Notes: a model not told the origin generated them from the letters alone. A stretch of 64,000 nt of DNA from Oscillatoriophycideae cyanobacterium NC_groundwater_1537_Pr4_S-0.65um_50_18 (GCA_016208305.1 JACQYI010000056.1:1-64000), one strand, 5' to 3'. Counted from the stretch's first letter, positions 29,159-39,200 are shown. Made by a program: numbers and translations.

Positions 29159-29647
29159 TTATCGCCAGCGCAGCTCCAGATATCCTCGCTCCGGACGGTT
29201 TAGCTCCTCTTCAGTTAGCCAATCGACCAACTTATAAGTGCCAAACACATGATCCCACCAATCTACGGCTAGGCCAAAATTGTGATTCCACATGCCGTAC
29301 TTATGGTGAACATAGTGAACGGGCATCTTCATCCAAAAGCACTTAACCGGGTTTTCATGCTGGAGCTGATGGGCATAAGCTGAAAAAGCAGCATAGACGA
29401 GCGCCCCCAGAAACCAGCCCAACCCCGCCTGCCAAGAGACAAAGAACATCAAGAACATGACGATCGCACTGCCCTTGACATAGTCCAAGAATTCCCAAAC
29501 CACGCCCTGCCCCTCGTTGCGACGGTGGTGATCCCGGTGACGTTCTCCCACCTTAGGCGAGACATGCATCAGCCGATGCAGCCAATACTCCACAAGGCTC
29601 GCCAACACAAATGCAACAACAAAACAAGCGATCGCAATCATCCACAT
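29159..29647 (-). CDS. Sterol desaturase/fatty-acid hydroxylase superfamily protein
   Basis: A short (162-residue) integral membrane di-iron enzyme. The histidine boxes are all present: HRLMH, HRDHH, HQLQH and HYVHH, the last followed by NHNFG and WWDHVFGTY. Membrane helices include MIAIACFVVAFVLASLVEYWL and SAIVMFLMFFVSWQAGLGWFLGALVYAAF. Related proteins hydroxylate fatty acids, sterols or carotenoids; the small size resembles the CrtZ-like and bacterial hydroxylase group, and the substrate is not known. Confidence 0.83.
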   Translation of the reverse strand: MWMIAIACFVVAFVLASLVEYWLHRLMHVSPKVGERHRDHHRRNEGQGVVWEFLDYVKGSAIVMFLMFFVSWQAGLGWFLGALVYAAFSAYAHQLQHENPVKCFWMKMPVHYVHHKYGMWNHNFGLAVDWWDHVFGTYKLVDWLTEEELNRPERGYLELRWR

Positions 29648-29858
29648 AAGCTTGCTGCTCTCCTATCACACCATTTTGGGCCATCTCCCCCTCTCCGCCT
29701 CAGTCTTGTTCCAAAGGTGCCATTGATGTTAGGGACGCTCAGCATCTCTTTCAATCAAATCAGCTCTGTCTAGAACATGACCTCTGACAGCGATCGGGGA
29801 GATAAGTTCCCTACTTTAATTTTACTCTGGATGCGCTGGGCGGCTATCCTCCTGGCGG

Positions 29859-32180
29859 CTACAGCTCTCCAGGGTCGCTCACCTCTTTGGCTGCTAGACC
29901 AGGCATCACTTTAGAGCGATCGAGCTTTAGCATAATTACGCCCAGCGGCGGCAGGCAGAGATCGATCGAATAAGGGCAGTTGTGGTAAGACCATTCTTCT
30001 GCCCACTTGCCGCCCAAGTTGCCCATGTTGCTGCCACCATACTCTCGTGAGTCGCTGTTGAACAGCTCCGTATAAAAGCCCAGCTCTGGCACGCCTACCC
30101 GATAGTGCGCATGGGGCTGGGGTGTAAAGTTGCAGACCGTAATCACATACTCGCTAACATCATCTTTGGCTCTGCGCAAGAAAGCCACAACGCTGTGGCG
30201 GTTGTCGCTACAGTCAATCCACTCAAAGCCGTCGGCTGAGAAGTCCTGGGTATAGAGTGCAGGCTGGCTCTTGTATAGCTCATTCAAGCGGCTAATAAAG
30301 TACTTCAGCTTTTGGTGTGGCTCAAATTGGAGCAGATGCCAATCCAAATCACCCCAGACATTCCATTCTGTCCATTGCCCAAACTCCATGCTCATGAACA
30401 GCGTTTTCTTGCCAGGATGGGCAAACATGTAGGTGTAAAGCGCCCGTAGGTTGGCGAACTTTTGCCACTCATCTCCTGGCATCTTGCCAATCATCGGACT
30501 CTTGCCATGCACGACCTCATCATGAGAGAGCGCCAGCATAAAGTTTTCGCTGAAGGCATACATGATGCTGAAGGTGACGTTGTTTTGGTGGAACTGGCGG
30601 AACCAGGGGTCCATGTGGAAATAATCCAGCATGTCATGCATCCAGCCCATGCTCCACTTCAGGTTGAAGCCCAACCCGCCCATATAAGTCGGCCAGGACA
30701 CCATCGGCCAGGTAGTGGATTCTTCGGCGATGCTGAGCGCACCCGGAAAATAGCCAAACAACACATGGTTCATCTGGCGCAAAAAGTCAGCCGCCTCAAT
30801 GTTTTCGCGTCCGCCATACTGGTTGGGCACCCACTCGCCCGTAGGACGCAAATAGTCCAGATACAGCATCGAAGCCACCGCATCCACCCGAATGCCGTCA
30901 ATGTGGTACTTATCAAACCAGAACAGCGCGTTGGCAACGAGGAAGTTACGCACCTCATTGCGCCCGTAGTTAAACACCAGCGTGCCCCATTCCTTATGCT
31001 CACCTTTGCGGGGGTCAGCATGTTCGTAAAGCGCCGTACCGTCAAAGTTTGCCAGTCCATGTCCGTCTTTGGGGAAGTGACCGGGCACCCAGTCTACAAT
31101 CACCCCAATGTCGTTAGCATGGCACTGATCAACAAAATACATAAAGTCTTCGGGACTGCCATGCCGAGACGTGCAGGCATAGTATCCCGTGACCTGATAG
31201 CCCCAAGAGCCATCAAAGGGATGTTCGGCGATCGGCAATAGCTCAAGATGGGTAAAGCCCAATTCCTTTGCATAGGGAATCAGGCGATCGGCCAACTCGC
31301 GGTAGGTCAAGAATCGGGCACCTGGCTTCAAATCTGCCACAATCACGGGCGGCACAGGATTACCTTTAGAATCCAGCCCAGGTTCAGAGGCAGCTCCATG
31401 CAGCCAGGAACCCAAATGCACCTCATAAACAGAGATGGGTTTGGTTAAAGGCTCCGTGTGGCGGCGCTTCTCCATCCACTCACTATCGTTCCAGGTGTAG
31501 CGATCGAGATCAGCCACGATCGAGGCCGTTTTGGGGCGAACCTCTTGAGAGTAGCCATAAGGATCAGATTTTTCGTAAATATGACCCGCCTGATTTTTTA
31601 CCTCGTACTTATAGCTCGTACCGACTTCTAGCCCTGGGATAAACAGTTCCCAAATGCCATTGCCTAAGCGTCGCATCTGGTGTTCGCGCCCATCCCAATG
31701 GTTAAAATCCCCTAAGAGAGAAACGTTGCGAGCGTTGGGTGCCCATACCGCAAAGTAAACCCCTTTCACACCCTCGACTTCGCTCAGGTGTGCCCCCAGC
31801 TTTTCATAGATGCGGTGGTGATTGCCTTCGGCAAACAGGTGAATGTCTAGGTCAGTAATGTGAGGAGAGCGGAACGCATAAGGATCGTAAGACACATAGG
31901 AGCGATCGCCCTCCTTCACCCGCAGCTGATAGTTCTTGATCTCTGGTGTATCCAGCACGCACTCAAAGAAATGAGGATGATGCACGGAAGTCATAGGAAA
32001 TTCTGTGCGCTCTTCCGGAAAGACGACCCACGCTTCGCTGGCGCGGGGGAGATAGGCTCTCACCACCCAAATTTTTTTGCCCTCTTGTTCTACTTGGTGA
32101 GGTCCTAATACTTCAAACGGGTTTTGGTGCTGATTCCAAACAATCCGTTCTATCTGATCCGGCGCAACGGTCATTCCCAT
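29859..32180 (-). CDS. glgB: 1,4-alpha-glucan branching enzyme
   Basis: A 773-residue GH13 enzyme that introduces alpha-1,6 branches in glycogen. An N-terminal CBM48-type region ([24 protein letters not shown], about 140) precedes the barrel. Catalytic blocks: [22 protein letters not shown] with the Asp nucleophile, [10 protein letters not shown] with the acid/base Glu, and [10 protein letters not shown] with the transition-state Asp. The extra N-terminal ~100 residues are usual for cyanobacterial GlgB. The start is ATG 32180 or the in-frame ATG six bases later. It is monocistronic; the GH15-like protein and the alpha-amylase elsewhere in the window act on related glucans. Confidence 0.95.
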   Translation of the reverse strand: MGMTVAPDQIERIVWNQHQNPFEVLGPHQVEQEGKKIWVVRAYLPRASEAWVVFPEERTEFPMTSVHHPHFFECVLDTPEIKNYQLRVKEGDRSYVSYDPYAFRSPHITDLDIHLFAEGNHHRIYEKLGAHLSEVEGVKGVYFAVWAPNARNVSLLGDFNHWDGREHQMRRLGNGIWELFIPGLEVGTSYKYEVKNQAGHIYEKSDPYGYSQEVRPKTASIVADLDRYTWNDSEWMEKRRHTEPLTKPISVYEVHLGSWLHGAASEPGLDSKGNPVPPVIVADLKPGARFLTYRELADRLIPYAKELGFTHLELLPIAEHPFDGSWGYQVTGYYACTSRHGSPEDFMYFVDQCHANDIGVIVDWVPGHFPKDGHGLANFDGTALYEHADPRKGEHKEWGTLVFNYGRNEVRNFLVANALFWFDKYHIDGIRVDAVASMLYLDYLRPTGEWVPNQYGGRENIEAADFLRQMNHVLFGYFPGALSIAEESTTWPMVSWPTYMGGLGFNLKWSMGWMHDMLDYFHMDPWFRQFHQNNVTFSIMYAFSENFMLALSHDEVVHGKSPMIGKMPGDEWQKFANLRALYTYMFAHPGKKTLFMSMEFGQWTEWNVWGDLDWHLLQFEPHQKLKYFISRLNELYKSQPALYTQDFSADGFEWIDCSDNRHSVVAFLRRAKDDVSEYVITVCNFTPQPHAHYRVGVPELGFYTELFNSDSREYGGSNMGNLGGKWAEEWSYHNCPYSIDLCLPPLGVIMLKLDRSKVMPGLAAKEVSDPGEL

Positions 32181-32485
32181 GAAACTACCTACCTAAATCG
32201 AATTACTAATCGCTAAATATGGAATTGTCTGAAAACCTGTGAAAAATCCGATTTTTGCAGTGGAAAACTACAAAAACATCATTTCCCTGTCGATGCGGTC
32301 TTTCCGTCAGTGCATTAGCAAGATCATCAAAGTTGATTCTAATGCTTGCTGAGCGATCATTTGAATGAGTTGAGTCACCGCTTACAATGGCTGAGATAGC
32401 TAAAACAACCTGGACTAGACGCTTTTATAAAGAGCAGATCATAAACCTTAACAAAGCGTAGCAAATTGCGGTTCAACTCTCAAAT
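32181..32485. other. Upstream region of glgB
   Basis: No reading frame or strong repeat was found. It should carry the glgB promoter and the 3' end of the alkyltransferase-like transcript, which stops at 32486. Confidence 0.4.
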
Positions 32486-32836
32486 CTAATTTGAGCCGCC
32501 TGGAGACAAGTCAGATACCAGACTCTCTACAGAAGGTTGCCATCGATAATCTTTGAGACTGACCTTATTTTCAGCGCTAAAGACGATACCTTCCTGCTCA
32601 AGCAGCGATCGCTGTAAGTAGTCGGCTCCTTGCCGAAAAGAAGAATAAGAGATCTCGCCCTTGGCATTAATCACACGGTGCCACGGCAAATCAGAGCGCT
32701 GCATCTGAAATAAGGCATAACCTACTAGGCGCGCTTGTCCTGGCAGATGAGCAAGTTCGGCAACTTGTCCATAAGTGGCAACCCTACCCCAAGGAATTTG
32801 GCGAACTACAGCATAGATGGCATCGTAGGTAGACAT
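32486..32836 (-). CDS. Alkyltransferase-like (ATL) DNA repair protein
   Basis: A 116-residue protein with only the C-terminal DNA-binding domain of O6-methylguanine methyltransferases. IPWGRVATYGQVAELA is the helix-turn-helix, GQARLVGYAL the arginine-finger region, and the active-site motif PCHRV is replaced by PWHRVI. Cys to Trp at this position defines ATL proteins, which bind O6-alkylguanine without repairing it and hand the lesion to nucleotide excision repair. Length and domain content match stand-alone bacterial ATLs. Confidence 0.88.
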   Translation of the reverse strand: MSTYDAIYAVVRQIPWGRVATYGQVAELAHLPGQARLVGYALFQMQRSDLPWHRVINAKGEISYSSFRQGADYLQRSLLEQEGIVFSAENKVSLKDYRWQPSVESLVSDLSPGGSN

Positions 32837-32970
32837 TTAGATCAAGAGATCACCCTGTTATAAAAGTTAATGATTTAGAACTATTTGGATCGGATCAGGA
32901 GATGCCGATCGCTGCCCATCTTGGTATGCTCGTAGTCATTGTCCCTTAAGTGTTGCTGTACGGATTGATT

Positions 32971-33750
32971 GTGTCACAGGCTACTCCCCAGATTGATCAG
33001 TTTGTCGCCTGGTTGCAAGGCTCTTCCCTAAGTATCGTAGGCTCTCAGCCCCTCAAGCGTGTTAAGCAATGGCGCGATCGCCTCAAGCATTCCTGGCGCT
33101 TGCTTTTGAGTCTGGCGGTGTTGGGGCTACTGGTGATGTGGAATGTCTCGCTGGTGTTAGCGCTTGGCTCCGGTCTGGCAGTAGCTATCTGGGTATATCT
33201 GGCGAGGCTGGGCTGGTGGCAACTGCCCCAAAAAGAGATCTGGCAGAAACTCTGGAGTCAGCCCCATCGATCGCTGTCTCTTGCCGTAGTCAGCGGGAGT
33301 GTCACGGTGGCAGGCTGCTATGTCGGATTAGGCATTTGGCAAGAGTCGCAGCATTCTTGGCTGGCTCTAGGCGTGATTATTGAAGGTCTGGTGACAGTTG
33401 CTATTTTGCTGCTGCTCATATGGCAACTGTGGGTTCAGCGGTTGGGGCAAACGGCACAATTCAGCGATCGTCAGTTAGCGCTGCTAGAAGATCTAGCGGC
33501 CACCGATCCCCTGAAGCGGCTCATTGCCGTCCGGCGGCTAACACAACAGGCGACTCATCCTTTGCCTCTCGAAGCAGCGCATTTGGCAGATTGCTTTCGG
33601 CTGATGCTGAACCGCGAAACTGAGCCGATGGTCTGTAGCGCCCTGCTGGATGGACTGCACCACCTCAATCCCCAGATCAACTCAGGGTCGCAGCCAGGTC
33701 GCAAGGCGCTATCAAGCCGCATAGAAACGGGCGATCGCCCTAATACCTAA
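32971..33750 (+). CDS. Membrane protein with armadillo/HEAT-like C-terminal region
   Basis: About 259 residues from GTG 32971. Three or four hydrophobic helices (LLLSLAVLGLLVMWNVSLVLALGSGLAVAIW, LSLAVVSGSVTVAGCYVGLG, WLALGVIIEGLVTVAILLLLIW) are followed by a helical C-terminal segment, LLEDLAATDPLKRLIAVRRLTQQA and FRLMLNRETEPMVCSALLDGL, that reads like HEAT/armadillo helices. No enzyme motif was seen. GTG at 32950 is an alternative start adding seven residues; neither has a strong ribosome-binding site. The gene precedes thyX by 90 bases on the same strand and might be co-transcribed with it. Confidence 0.65.
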   Translation: MSQATPQIDQFVAWLQGSSLSIVGSQPLKRVKQWRDRLKHSWRLLLSLAVLGLLVMWNVSLVLALGSGLAVAIWVYLARLGWWQLPQKEIWQKLWSQPHRSLSLAVVSGSVTVAGCYVGLGIWQESQHSWLALGVIIEGLVTVAILLLLIWQLWVQRLGQTAQFSDRQLALLEDLAATDPLKRLIAVRRLTQQATHPLPLEAAHLADCFRLMLNRETEPMVCSALLDGLHHLNPQINSGSQPGRKALSSRIETGDRPNT

Positions 33751-33840
33751 ACCTCTGTTGGTCAATATTAAAGTCTGCGATTTGCAGCAGAAATCTGATC
33801 CGAGGTTATTCTATAGAGTCGCGTTCTAGCCCAATTTCTT

Positions 33841-35898
33841 ATGGATCGTTTTTTCACTGTCGAGGTTCTTTCTCAGTCTATTAACCCGCAGCAAATTATC
33901 TATGCGGCTATGCACCAAGACTATGCCGAGGGCTTTGTCTGGGCAGAGCGCGATCGCTTTCCAGACGAAGCCAAGGCGGGTGAGCTAGTAGTCAGGAACC
34001 TGCTGCTCGGCAACCGGGGACATTACGGCCCGCTAGAGCACCCTCAAATTGTCCTGAACTGCGGCTTTTTCCCCCACTCCACCATGCAGCAAATCCGCAC
34101 CCATCGCGTTGGCATCAGCTTTGATGTGCAATGTTTGGCTGGGGATACAGAAGTCACATTTGTGAAGACCTCCGGTGCGCTCCATAAAGTAAAAATCGCT
34201 GAACTTTATGACCTGTGGAACAATGGCGAGCAGGCTGTACGAGAACGCAAAATTCGGGGTCGCCAAGGAGAAGCACCGGGCGAGTATCGTCGCGACTGCC
34301 AGAAACGGCTGCGTCGGATGAAACTCAGAGTTCTGAATGAAGCCACTGGCGCTTTTGAAATCAGTCATATTCAGGATGTGATGTGTAGTGGCACCCAGCC
34401 TGTTTATCGGTTAACGATGGCGGATGGAAAAACCTTGGACTGCACTACCAACCATCGACTCTTTACGAGCAACGGTTGGCAGCACATGGGAGACGCTGTT
34501 GGGTTAATCACCGATGATCAGCATCATGTGCTCGCAATGACCCAGTCTTGCGAGGTGATGTGCAATGGTTTAGTCAGAACGGATGCGCTTTATAGTCAAA
34601 AATCTTGGTTTGTTGCTCAGGCTCAGCAGGGTCTAACGGCCCGTGATCTGGCTGAACTCTGTGGCTGTTCTATTGCGGTCATTGGTCATTGGTCGAAGCG
34701 TCATGGGGTGAAATTAGCGTCGGGTCGGCAGCGGGGATTGAAAACCGTTGTGGGAAATGGTCTATATCGCGATCGCGACTGGCTAGAATCCCAGTTAGCT
34801 CAGGGTCTTCATGCCGACGAAATTGCGCAACTGGCGAACTGTTCGATCGAAGCCGTGAAGAAATGGGTCTATCATCATGAATTGCAGTTAAACAAGCGTC
34901 CTCCTGGCACAACGATTCCTTGGAATAAAGGTCGTGGTGGTTATGAACTTAATCTTTCCCCTGAAAGCCGAGCACTCCGGCAGCTAAATGCCAAGCAATA
35001 TACCCGCAGAGGCGCTGATTCTAACTTCTGGAAAGGCGGGGCATCCAGCGATCGCACGTTGATCGGAGCTTGGACTCGTCAGATTGCTCCTCAGGTACAT
35101 GCAAAGTTCGACTACGTCTGCCAATCTTGTCGCCAGAGAGGTGTCGAACTCCATGCCCACCATCTCGTCCCCGTCTTTGCGGATCAATCTCTGGCCTATG
35201 AGTTTGATAATCTGGTGACCGTTTGTCAGCAATGTCATGAAGACATCCATAACCAACACCGTGAAGCTGAATTTGCCAAAAATTTTCAACCGATTCTAGA
35301 ACCGCAAAGCTGGGTGCCAAAACCTAAACCCAATGGTCGAAAATTGATGACCCATCCAGTTAAGGTAGTTCATGTAGAATTTCTTGGTCTGCAAACGACT
35401 TATGACCTTGAAGTTGCAGGGCAATGGCATAACTTTGTGGCCAATGGTGTGGTGGTTCATAACTCTTTCCGCTACACGGGTAGCCGCATCACAGATGTGG
35501 TCGAGGGCAAACGAGATGTTGAGGAAGTCTTCTATCTGCGCCCCTTGGGAGCCTACACCGATCGCCAGGGCAAGCGCTATGACTACACCGAAGACATTCG
35601 GCAACAGGACGTGGAATGGTGTTTGGCCGCCTGCAAGCGCTATCAAGAACGCATTCATCAGGGCTTCTCAGAAGAACATGCTAGAGGCATCATTCCTTTT
35701 GATGTGCGGCAGCATTGGGTGATGTCGGCCAACGTCCGATCGCTGATGCATCTGCTTGACCTACGTTGGAAGCTAGACGCCCAGTTAGAAGCCCAGCAAC
35801 TGTGTGAGCTAATCTGGAATTCTTTTGAAAAATGGACACCCGCGATCGCCCAATGGTATGAGAGCAACCGCGCCAAAAAAGCCCGTCTCGCTCCCTAA
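33841..35898 (+). CDS. thyX: FAD-dependent thymidylate synthase precursor, interrupted by an intein
   Basis: The 685-residue precursor contains ThyX split by an in-frame intein (listed separately). N-extein: residues 1-97, ending QQIRTHRVGISFDVQ. C-extein: 144 residues starting SFRYTGSRI and containing QLWVMSANVRSLMHLLDLR-like sequence (HWVMSANVRSLMHLLDL). Joined, they give a normal 241-residue ThyX that methylates dUMP with methylene-THF, FAD and NADPH. The extein junction lies inside the ThyX signature (RHR-x7/8-S), so the host enzyme is inactive until splicing. No thyA is seen in the window. Confidence 0.93.
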   Translation: MDRFFTVEVLSQSINPQQIIYAAMHQDYAEGFVWAERDRFPDEAKAGELVVRNLLLGNRGHYGPLEHPQIVLNCGFFPHSTMQQIRTHRVGISFDVQCLAGDTEVTFVKTSGALHKVKIAELYDLWNNGEQAVRERKIRGRQGEAPGEYRRDCQKRLRRMKLRVLNEATGAFEISHIQDVMCSGTQPVYRLTMADGKTLDCTTNHRLFTSNGWQHMGDAVGLITDDQHHVLAMTQSCEVMCNGLVRTDALYSQKSWFVAQAQQGLTARDLAELCGCSIAVIGHWSKRHGVKLASGRQRGLKTVVGNGLYRDRDWLESQLAQGLHADEIAQLANCSIEAVKKWVYHHELQLNKRPPGTTIPWNKGRGGYELNLSPESRALRQLNAKQYTRRGADSNFWKGGASSDRTLIGAWTRQIAPQVHAKFDYVCQSCRQRGVELHAHHLVPVFADQSLAYEFDNLVTVCQQCHEDIHNQHREAEFAKNFQPILEPQSWVPKPKPNGRKLMTHPVKVVHVEFLGLQTTYDLEVAGQWHNFVANGVVVHNSFRYTGSRITDVVEGKRDVEEVFYLRPLGAYTDRQGKRYDYTEDIRQQDVEWCLAACKRYQERIHQGFSEEHARGIIPFDVRQHWVMSANVRSLMHLLDLRWKLDAQLEAQQLCELIWNSFEKWTPAIAQWYESNRAKKARLAP
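34132..35463 (+). other. ThyX intein with HNH homing endonuclease
   Basis: The 444-residue intein starts at Cys98 (CLAGDTEVTF, block A) and ends ...VVVHN before Ser +1 of the C-extein. Block B is CTTNHRLFTSNGW, block F YDLEVAGQWHNFVANG, block G VVVHN, so all splicing residues (Cys1, Thr-x-x-His, penultimate His, terminal Asn, Ser+1) are present. The middle holds two helix-turn-helix-like units (LTARDLAELCGCSIAVIGHW and HADEIAQLANCSIEAVKKW), WNKGRGG and FWKGG motifs typical of NUMOD-type DNA contacts, and an HNH nuclease: CQSCRQRG, LHAHHLVPV, FDNLVTVCQQCHEDIH. Both splicing and homing look functional. Confidence 0.93.
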
Positions 35899-35990
35899 CC
35901 CCTTTTGGCATGGCTCAATCTGGCGATGAAATTTATAGGGAAGTTGTACTCTGCGCAGCTTCCCCATAATCGCTGATTAAATTCGCAACC

Positions 35991-37814
35991 CTAGGGGCGC
36001 ACTGTCAAGGCAGAACCGCCGCCGCGCCGAACGGGTTCAGCCGCCGCCAAGATAGCTCCGTCCGGTTGGATCATCAGTCCGGTGGCAGCGCCAATTTCAG
36101 GAGAAGGCTCCAGCACATGCCCCAGTGCCGTCAGTGCCTGACCCAGTGCGCCAGTCTCTAGACCGCTATCCACCTGAGTCACACCTCCATTACGCTGAGA
36201 AATGCGGGGTGCAGCGATCGCCTCATCGATCGGCAACCCTAAATCCATTAAATTTACCGCGATGCCCAACACCGTCGTGATAATCGTAGAGCCACCGGGA
36301 GAGCCAAAAGCCATCACCCGGCCATCTGGCGCAAAGGCGATCGTCGGAGCCATGCTGCTACGGGGACGTTTGCCCGGTTCAGGCGCATTGGGATGCGGAC
36401 TAGCAGGGTCAAAATCAGTCAGTTCGTTATTGAGAATAAAGCCATAGCCCGGCACAACCATGCCCGAACCACCTGTAGACTCGATCGTTAGCGTATAGGA
36501 CACGACATTGCCAAAGCGATCGCTCGTCACCAAATGCGTCGTTGACAGCCCTTCCTCGGTCTTCACAGCGGCTGCAACCGGGAGAGCCGTCAAGCTAGGG
36601 CTAGGGTCTATGTGATAGGGCAAAGGATTTCCGGCAGCCGCACGAAAGGTCTTTTCATCGGCAGGGGCGCGATCGCTGATCTGCTGCCGTCGCTGGCTGG
36701 TAAAGTTCTCACTCCGTAGCCCCATCAGCGGCACATCCACATATTCTGGATCGCCTAGATAGGCATTGCGATCGGCAAAGGCCAGTCTCTCTGCTTCGAT
36801 CACCTGATGCCAGACCTGAGAGCGATCGATCTGGCCTAGATCCTGGCCTCGATCAAAGCCCTCTAAAATCTTTAGCCCTTCACCCGTGGTAATGCCGCCA
36901 CTGCTGGGCAAGCCCATGCCGTAAATCTGATAGCCGCGATAGGAGGTCTTGACGGCAGGCCGCACCCGCACCGCATATTGATCGAGATCGGCTAGGGTCA
37001 TGCCACCTGAAATCACCCGAAAGGGCGGATTGCTGACGGTGGGGGGCTGCTGAACCGTTTGCACGATCGCCCTCCCAATCTCTCCACGATAAAAGGCATT
37101 AACGCCTTGCTCAGCCAGCAGTCGGTAGGTTTTTCCTAAGTCAGGATTTTTGAAGACTTCGCCTACGCCAAGGGGCTGACCTTGGGGCAGATAGAGCGCT
37201 TGGGTAGAATCAAACGCCGTAAACCGAGCCTGATTTTGAGCCGTCTGGCTGGCAAAGGTGGCATCGACCGCAAAACCATTCTCGGCTAGGGCGATCGCAG
37301 GCTGTAGCGCTTGTGCCAGCGTCAAAGTTCCGTAGCGGCTCAGTGCCTCTGCCCATTCTGAAGGCGTACCCGGCACGCCTACTGCTGCCCCGTTACTGAT
37401 GCGGTTGGGCATAAAGGGGAGCAGATCCCCCGTTGAGCTATCGGGATCTTTGAACATATCCACGGTTGCCGTTGCCGGAGCCTGTTCGCGCCCGTCAATC
37501 GTAATCACGCGATCGGCATTCTTCAGGTAAATCACCATAAAGCCCCCGCCGCCGATCCCTGCCGAAAATGGCTCGACTACGCCTAAAGCTGCCGCTGTGG
37601 CAACTGCCGCGTCAATGGCATTGCCTCCCGCCTTCAGCACATCAATGCCTACCTGAGTCGCGCGAGAATCTACAGTGGCGATCGCTCCCCCATGACCCTT
37701 AGCGACTGCGGGGTTTAGCGGCTGAGCGGGTGCCTGCGCTAATGTTGGAGAACGCTGCCAGAAAAGCGTCAACACCAAAGCTAAAGTCAGCACCCCTAAA
37801 AAAGTTCGTTTCAT
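35991..37814 (-). CDS. ggt: Gamma-glutamyltransferase
   Basis: An Ntn-hydrolase of about 607 residues from ATG 37814 (a TTG six codons upstream is also in frame). MKRTFLGVLTLALVLTL with ...PTLAQA is a signal peptide, so it is periplasmic. The precursor self-cleaves before the catalytic Thr in GLSTTHLVTSDRFGNVVS. GREQAPATA near the N-terminus carries the Arg that binds the glutamyl carboxylate, and PGYGFILNNELTDFDP and RPRSSMAPTI are further substrate-site blocks. It hydrolyses or transfers gamma-glutamyl groups from glutathione. It is transcribed alone, opposite to thyX, with convergent 3' ends 92 bases apart. Confidence 0.93.
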   Translation of the reverse strand: MKRTFLGVLTLALVLTLFWQRSPTLAQAPAQPLNPAVAKGHGGAIATVDSRATQVGIDVLKAGGNAIDAAVATAAALGVVEPFSAGIGGGGFMVIYLKNADRVITIDGREQAPATATVDMFKDPDSSTGDLLPFMPNRISNGAAVGVPGTPSEWAEALSRYGTLTLAQALQPAIALAENGFAVDATFASQTAQNQARFTAFDSTQALYLPQGQPLGVGEVFKNPDLGKTYRLLAEQGVNAFYRGEIGRAIVQTVQQPPTVSNPPFRVISGGMTLADLDQYAVRVRPAVKTSYRGYQIYGMGLPSSGGITTGEGLKILEGFDRGQDLGQIDRSQVWHQVIEAERLAFADRNAYLGDPEYVDVPLMGLRSENFTSQRRQQISDRAPADEKTFRAAAGNPLPYHIDPSPSLTALPVAAAVKTEEGLSTTHLVTSDRFGNVVSYTLTIESTGGSGMVVPGYGFILNNELTDFDPASPHPNAPEPGKRPRSSMAPTIAFAPDGRVMAFGSPGGSTIITTVLGIAVNLMDLGLPIDEAIAAPRISQRNGGVTQVDSGLETGALGQALTALGHVLEPSPEIGAATGLMIQPDGAILAAAEPVRRGGGSALTVRP

Positions 37815-37944
37815 CAAGTGGTGCTCTCGCAAGAGAAATAAAGAAATCTATTGAAGCGATAGTATCCCCTGTCAGCAGGTGCCGCAAGGGTAGAAAGTTT
37901 CGTCCTGTCACTATTCTCACAGCGGGTAAGAGCACAGCAACGGC

Positions 37945-38991
37945 TCACTCATGCAGCTTGCCATCAGGCATAATGGCTCCCGTCAAGCAAGCTCCCTCTA
38001 GATTGGCATTCCAGAGATTGGCCTGATGCAAATTGGCTTGACTCAAATTAGCTCTCGTTAAATTTGCCCCCGTCAGGTTCGCCATATTCAAATTCGCCTT
38101 GACGAGCTTTGCACCCATGAGATTGGCTTTGCCTAGACTCGCTTCACGCAAGTCAGCCTCATCGAGTCTTGCCCCCTGAAAATTAGCCGTGTAGAGATTG
38201 GCTCCAATTAAATTTGCGCCGATTAAGGTCGATCGCTTCAAGTTAGCATGGCTCAGATTGGCCATGCAGAGGTTGGCTAAGCTGAGGTTGGCTTGAGATA
38301 AATTGGCTTTGTACAGTGTCGCCCCCACCAGATTAGCCAAGCAGAATATGCTCATACTTAGATCGGCTTCTCGTAAATTGGCTTCTCGCAAATTGGCTTG
38401 ACTCAAAATAGCCTCCCGCAAGTCGGCATGGCTTAAGTTGGCCGCATACAGCGTAGATTGGCTCAAGTTAGCGGTGTAGAGCTTGGCAGCCGTTAAGTCG
38501 GCCTGGGTCAAGTCGGCTCCTGTAAAATCGGCAAGACAGGCATCGACTTGGCTAAGATTGGCAAAGCTAAAGTTGGCCTGAAACAGGTTCGCCTCCCGCA
38601 AATTGGCCTGCCGCAGGTTCGCCATGCGGAGAGAGGCATGTTGGAGATTGGCTTTGTATAAACTAGCGGATTGCAGGCAGGCTTCACGCAAATCTGCCCC
38701 TTCTAAGTTGGCCTGCCGCAGGTCTGCCGCCTCTAGATTTGTAGTGTAGAACAGCGATGCTCGGAGGTCAGCCTGTTGTAGATTTGCCCGACTCAGATCA
38801 GCCATGCAGAGATCAGCATGGCTTAACATAGCTCCCTGGAGGTTGGTCTTCTCTAGAGCTGCCTCGCGGAGATTGATCTGATTGAGATTTGCCTGACTCA
38901 GATCGAGATGAACACCCCGATGTTGGTTGCGCCAATGATTCCAAACAGATGTTCCCTGTTTGAGCAGTGTCAAATGCGCCTGATTAACCAT
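37945..38991 (-). CDS. Pentapeptide-repeat protein
   Basis: A 348-residue protein composed almost entirely of A(D/N)Lxx pentapeptides (for example ANLRQANLREANLFQANF), about 55 consecutive units after a ~25-residue leader. It should form a long right-handed quadrilateral beta-helix roughly the size of a DNA segment. Such proteins are abundant in cyanobacteria; a few mimic DNA and protect gyrase, most have no known role. No signal peptide or fused domain is seen. The DNA is internally repetitive for the same reason. Confidence 0.95.
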   Translation of the reverse strand: MVNQAHLTLLKQGTSVWNHWRNQHRGVHLDLSQANLNQINLREAALEKTNLQGAMLSHADLCMADLSRANLQQADLRASLFYTTNLEAADLRQANLEGADLREACLQSASLYKANLQHASLRMANLRQANLREANLFQANFSFANLSQVDACLADFTGADLTQADLTAAKLYTANLSQSTLYAANLSHADLREAILSQANLREANLREADLSMSIFCLANLVGATLYKANLSQANLSLANLCMANLSHANLKRSTLIGANLIGANLYTANFQGARLDEADLREASLGKANLMGAKLVKANLNMANLTGANLTRANLSQANLHQANLWNANLEGACLTGAIMPDGKLHE

Positions 38992-39172
38992 CAGAGTTGT
39001 CTTTGCATCCTGCTCTTAGGGCGTAAATAGGGCTGAGATTAATTATTCCCCCTTCTTGAAGTTTTTGATGCATCGAGGGAAAAAACCAGCCCAGAGGGTG
39101 ACGCGATCGCCTTTCTAGAACCGCAACCAGCACCCTGAAAACATTGTGCCTGTTCGGTCAGCAGCCATTGAA

Positions 39173-39200
39173 AAAGCACTCCATAAATCTGGAGTGCTTT
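39173..39200 (-). terminator. Terminator of the petC-petA operon
   Basis: On the minus strand AAAGCACTCC, an 8-base loop and GGAGTGCTTT form a 10-bp stem followed by TTTTTC. It starts 27 bases after the petA stop. Confidence 0.85.

Noticed and set aside
30462-31241. Long open frame (259 codons) on the plus strand inside glgB
   Set aside because: It is antisense to the conserved GH13 barrel and shows no domain; its length follows from the composition of glgB.
37945-38991. Dense short repeats suggestive of a CRISPR-like or satellite array
   Set aside because: The periodicity is 15 bases and in frame, coding for pentapeptide repeats; there are no spacers.
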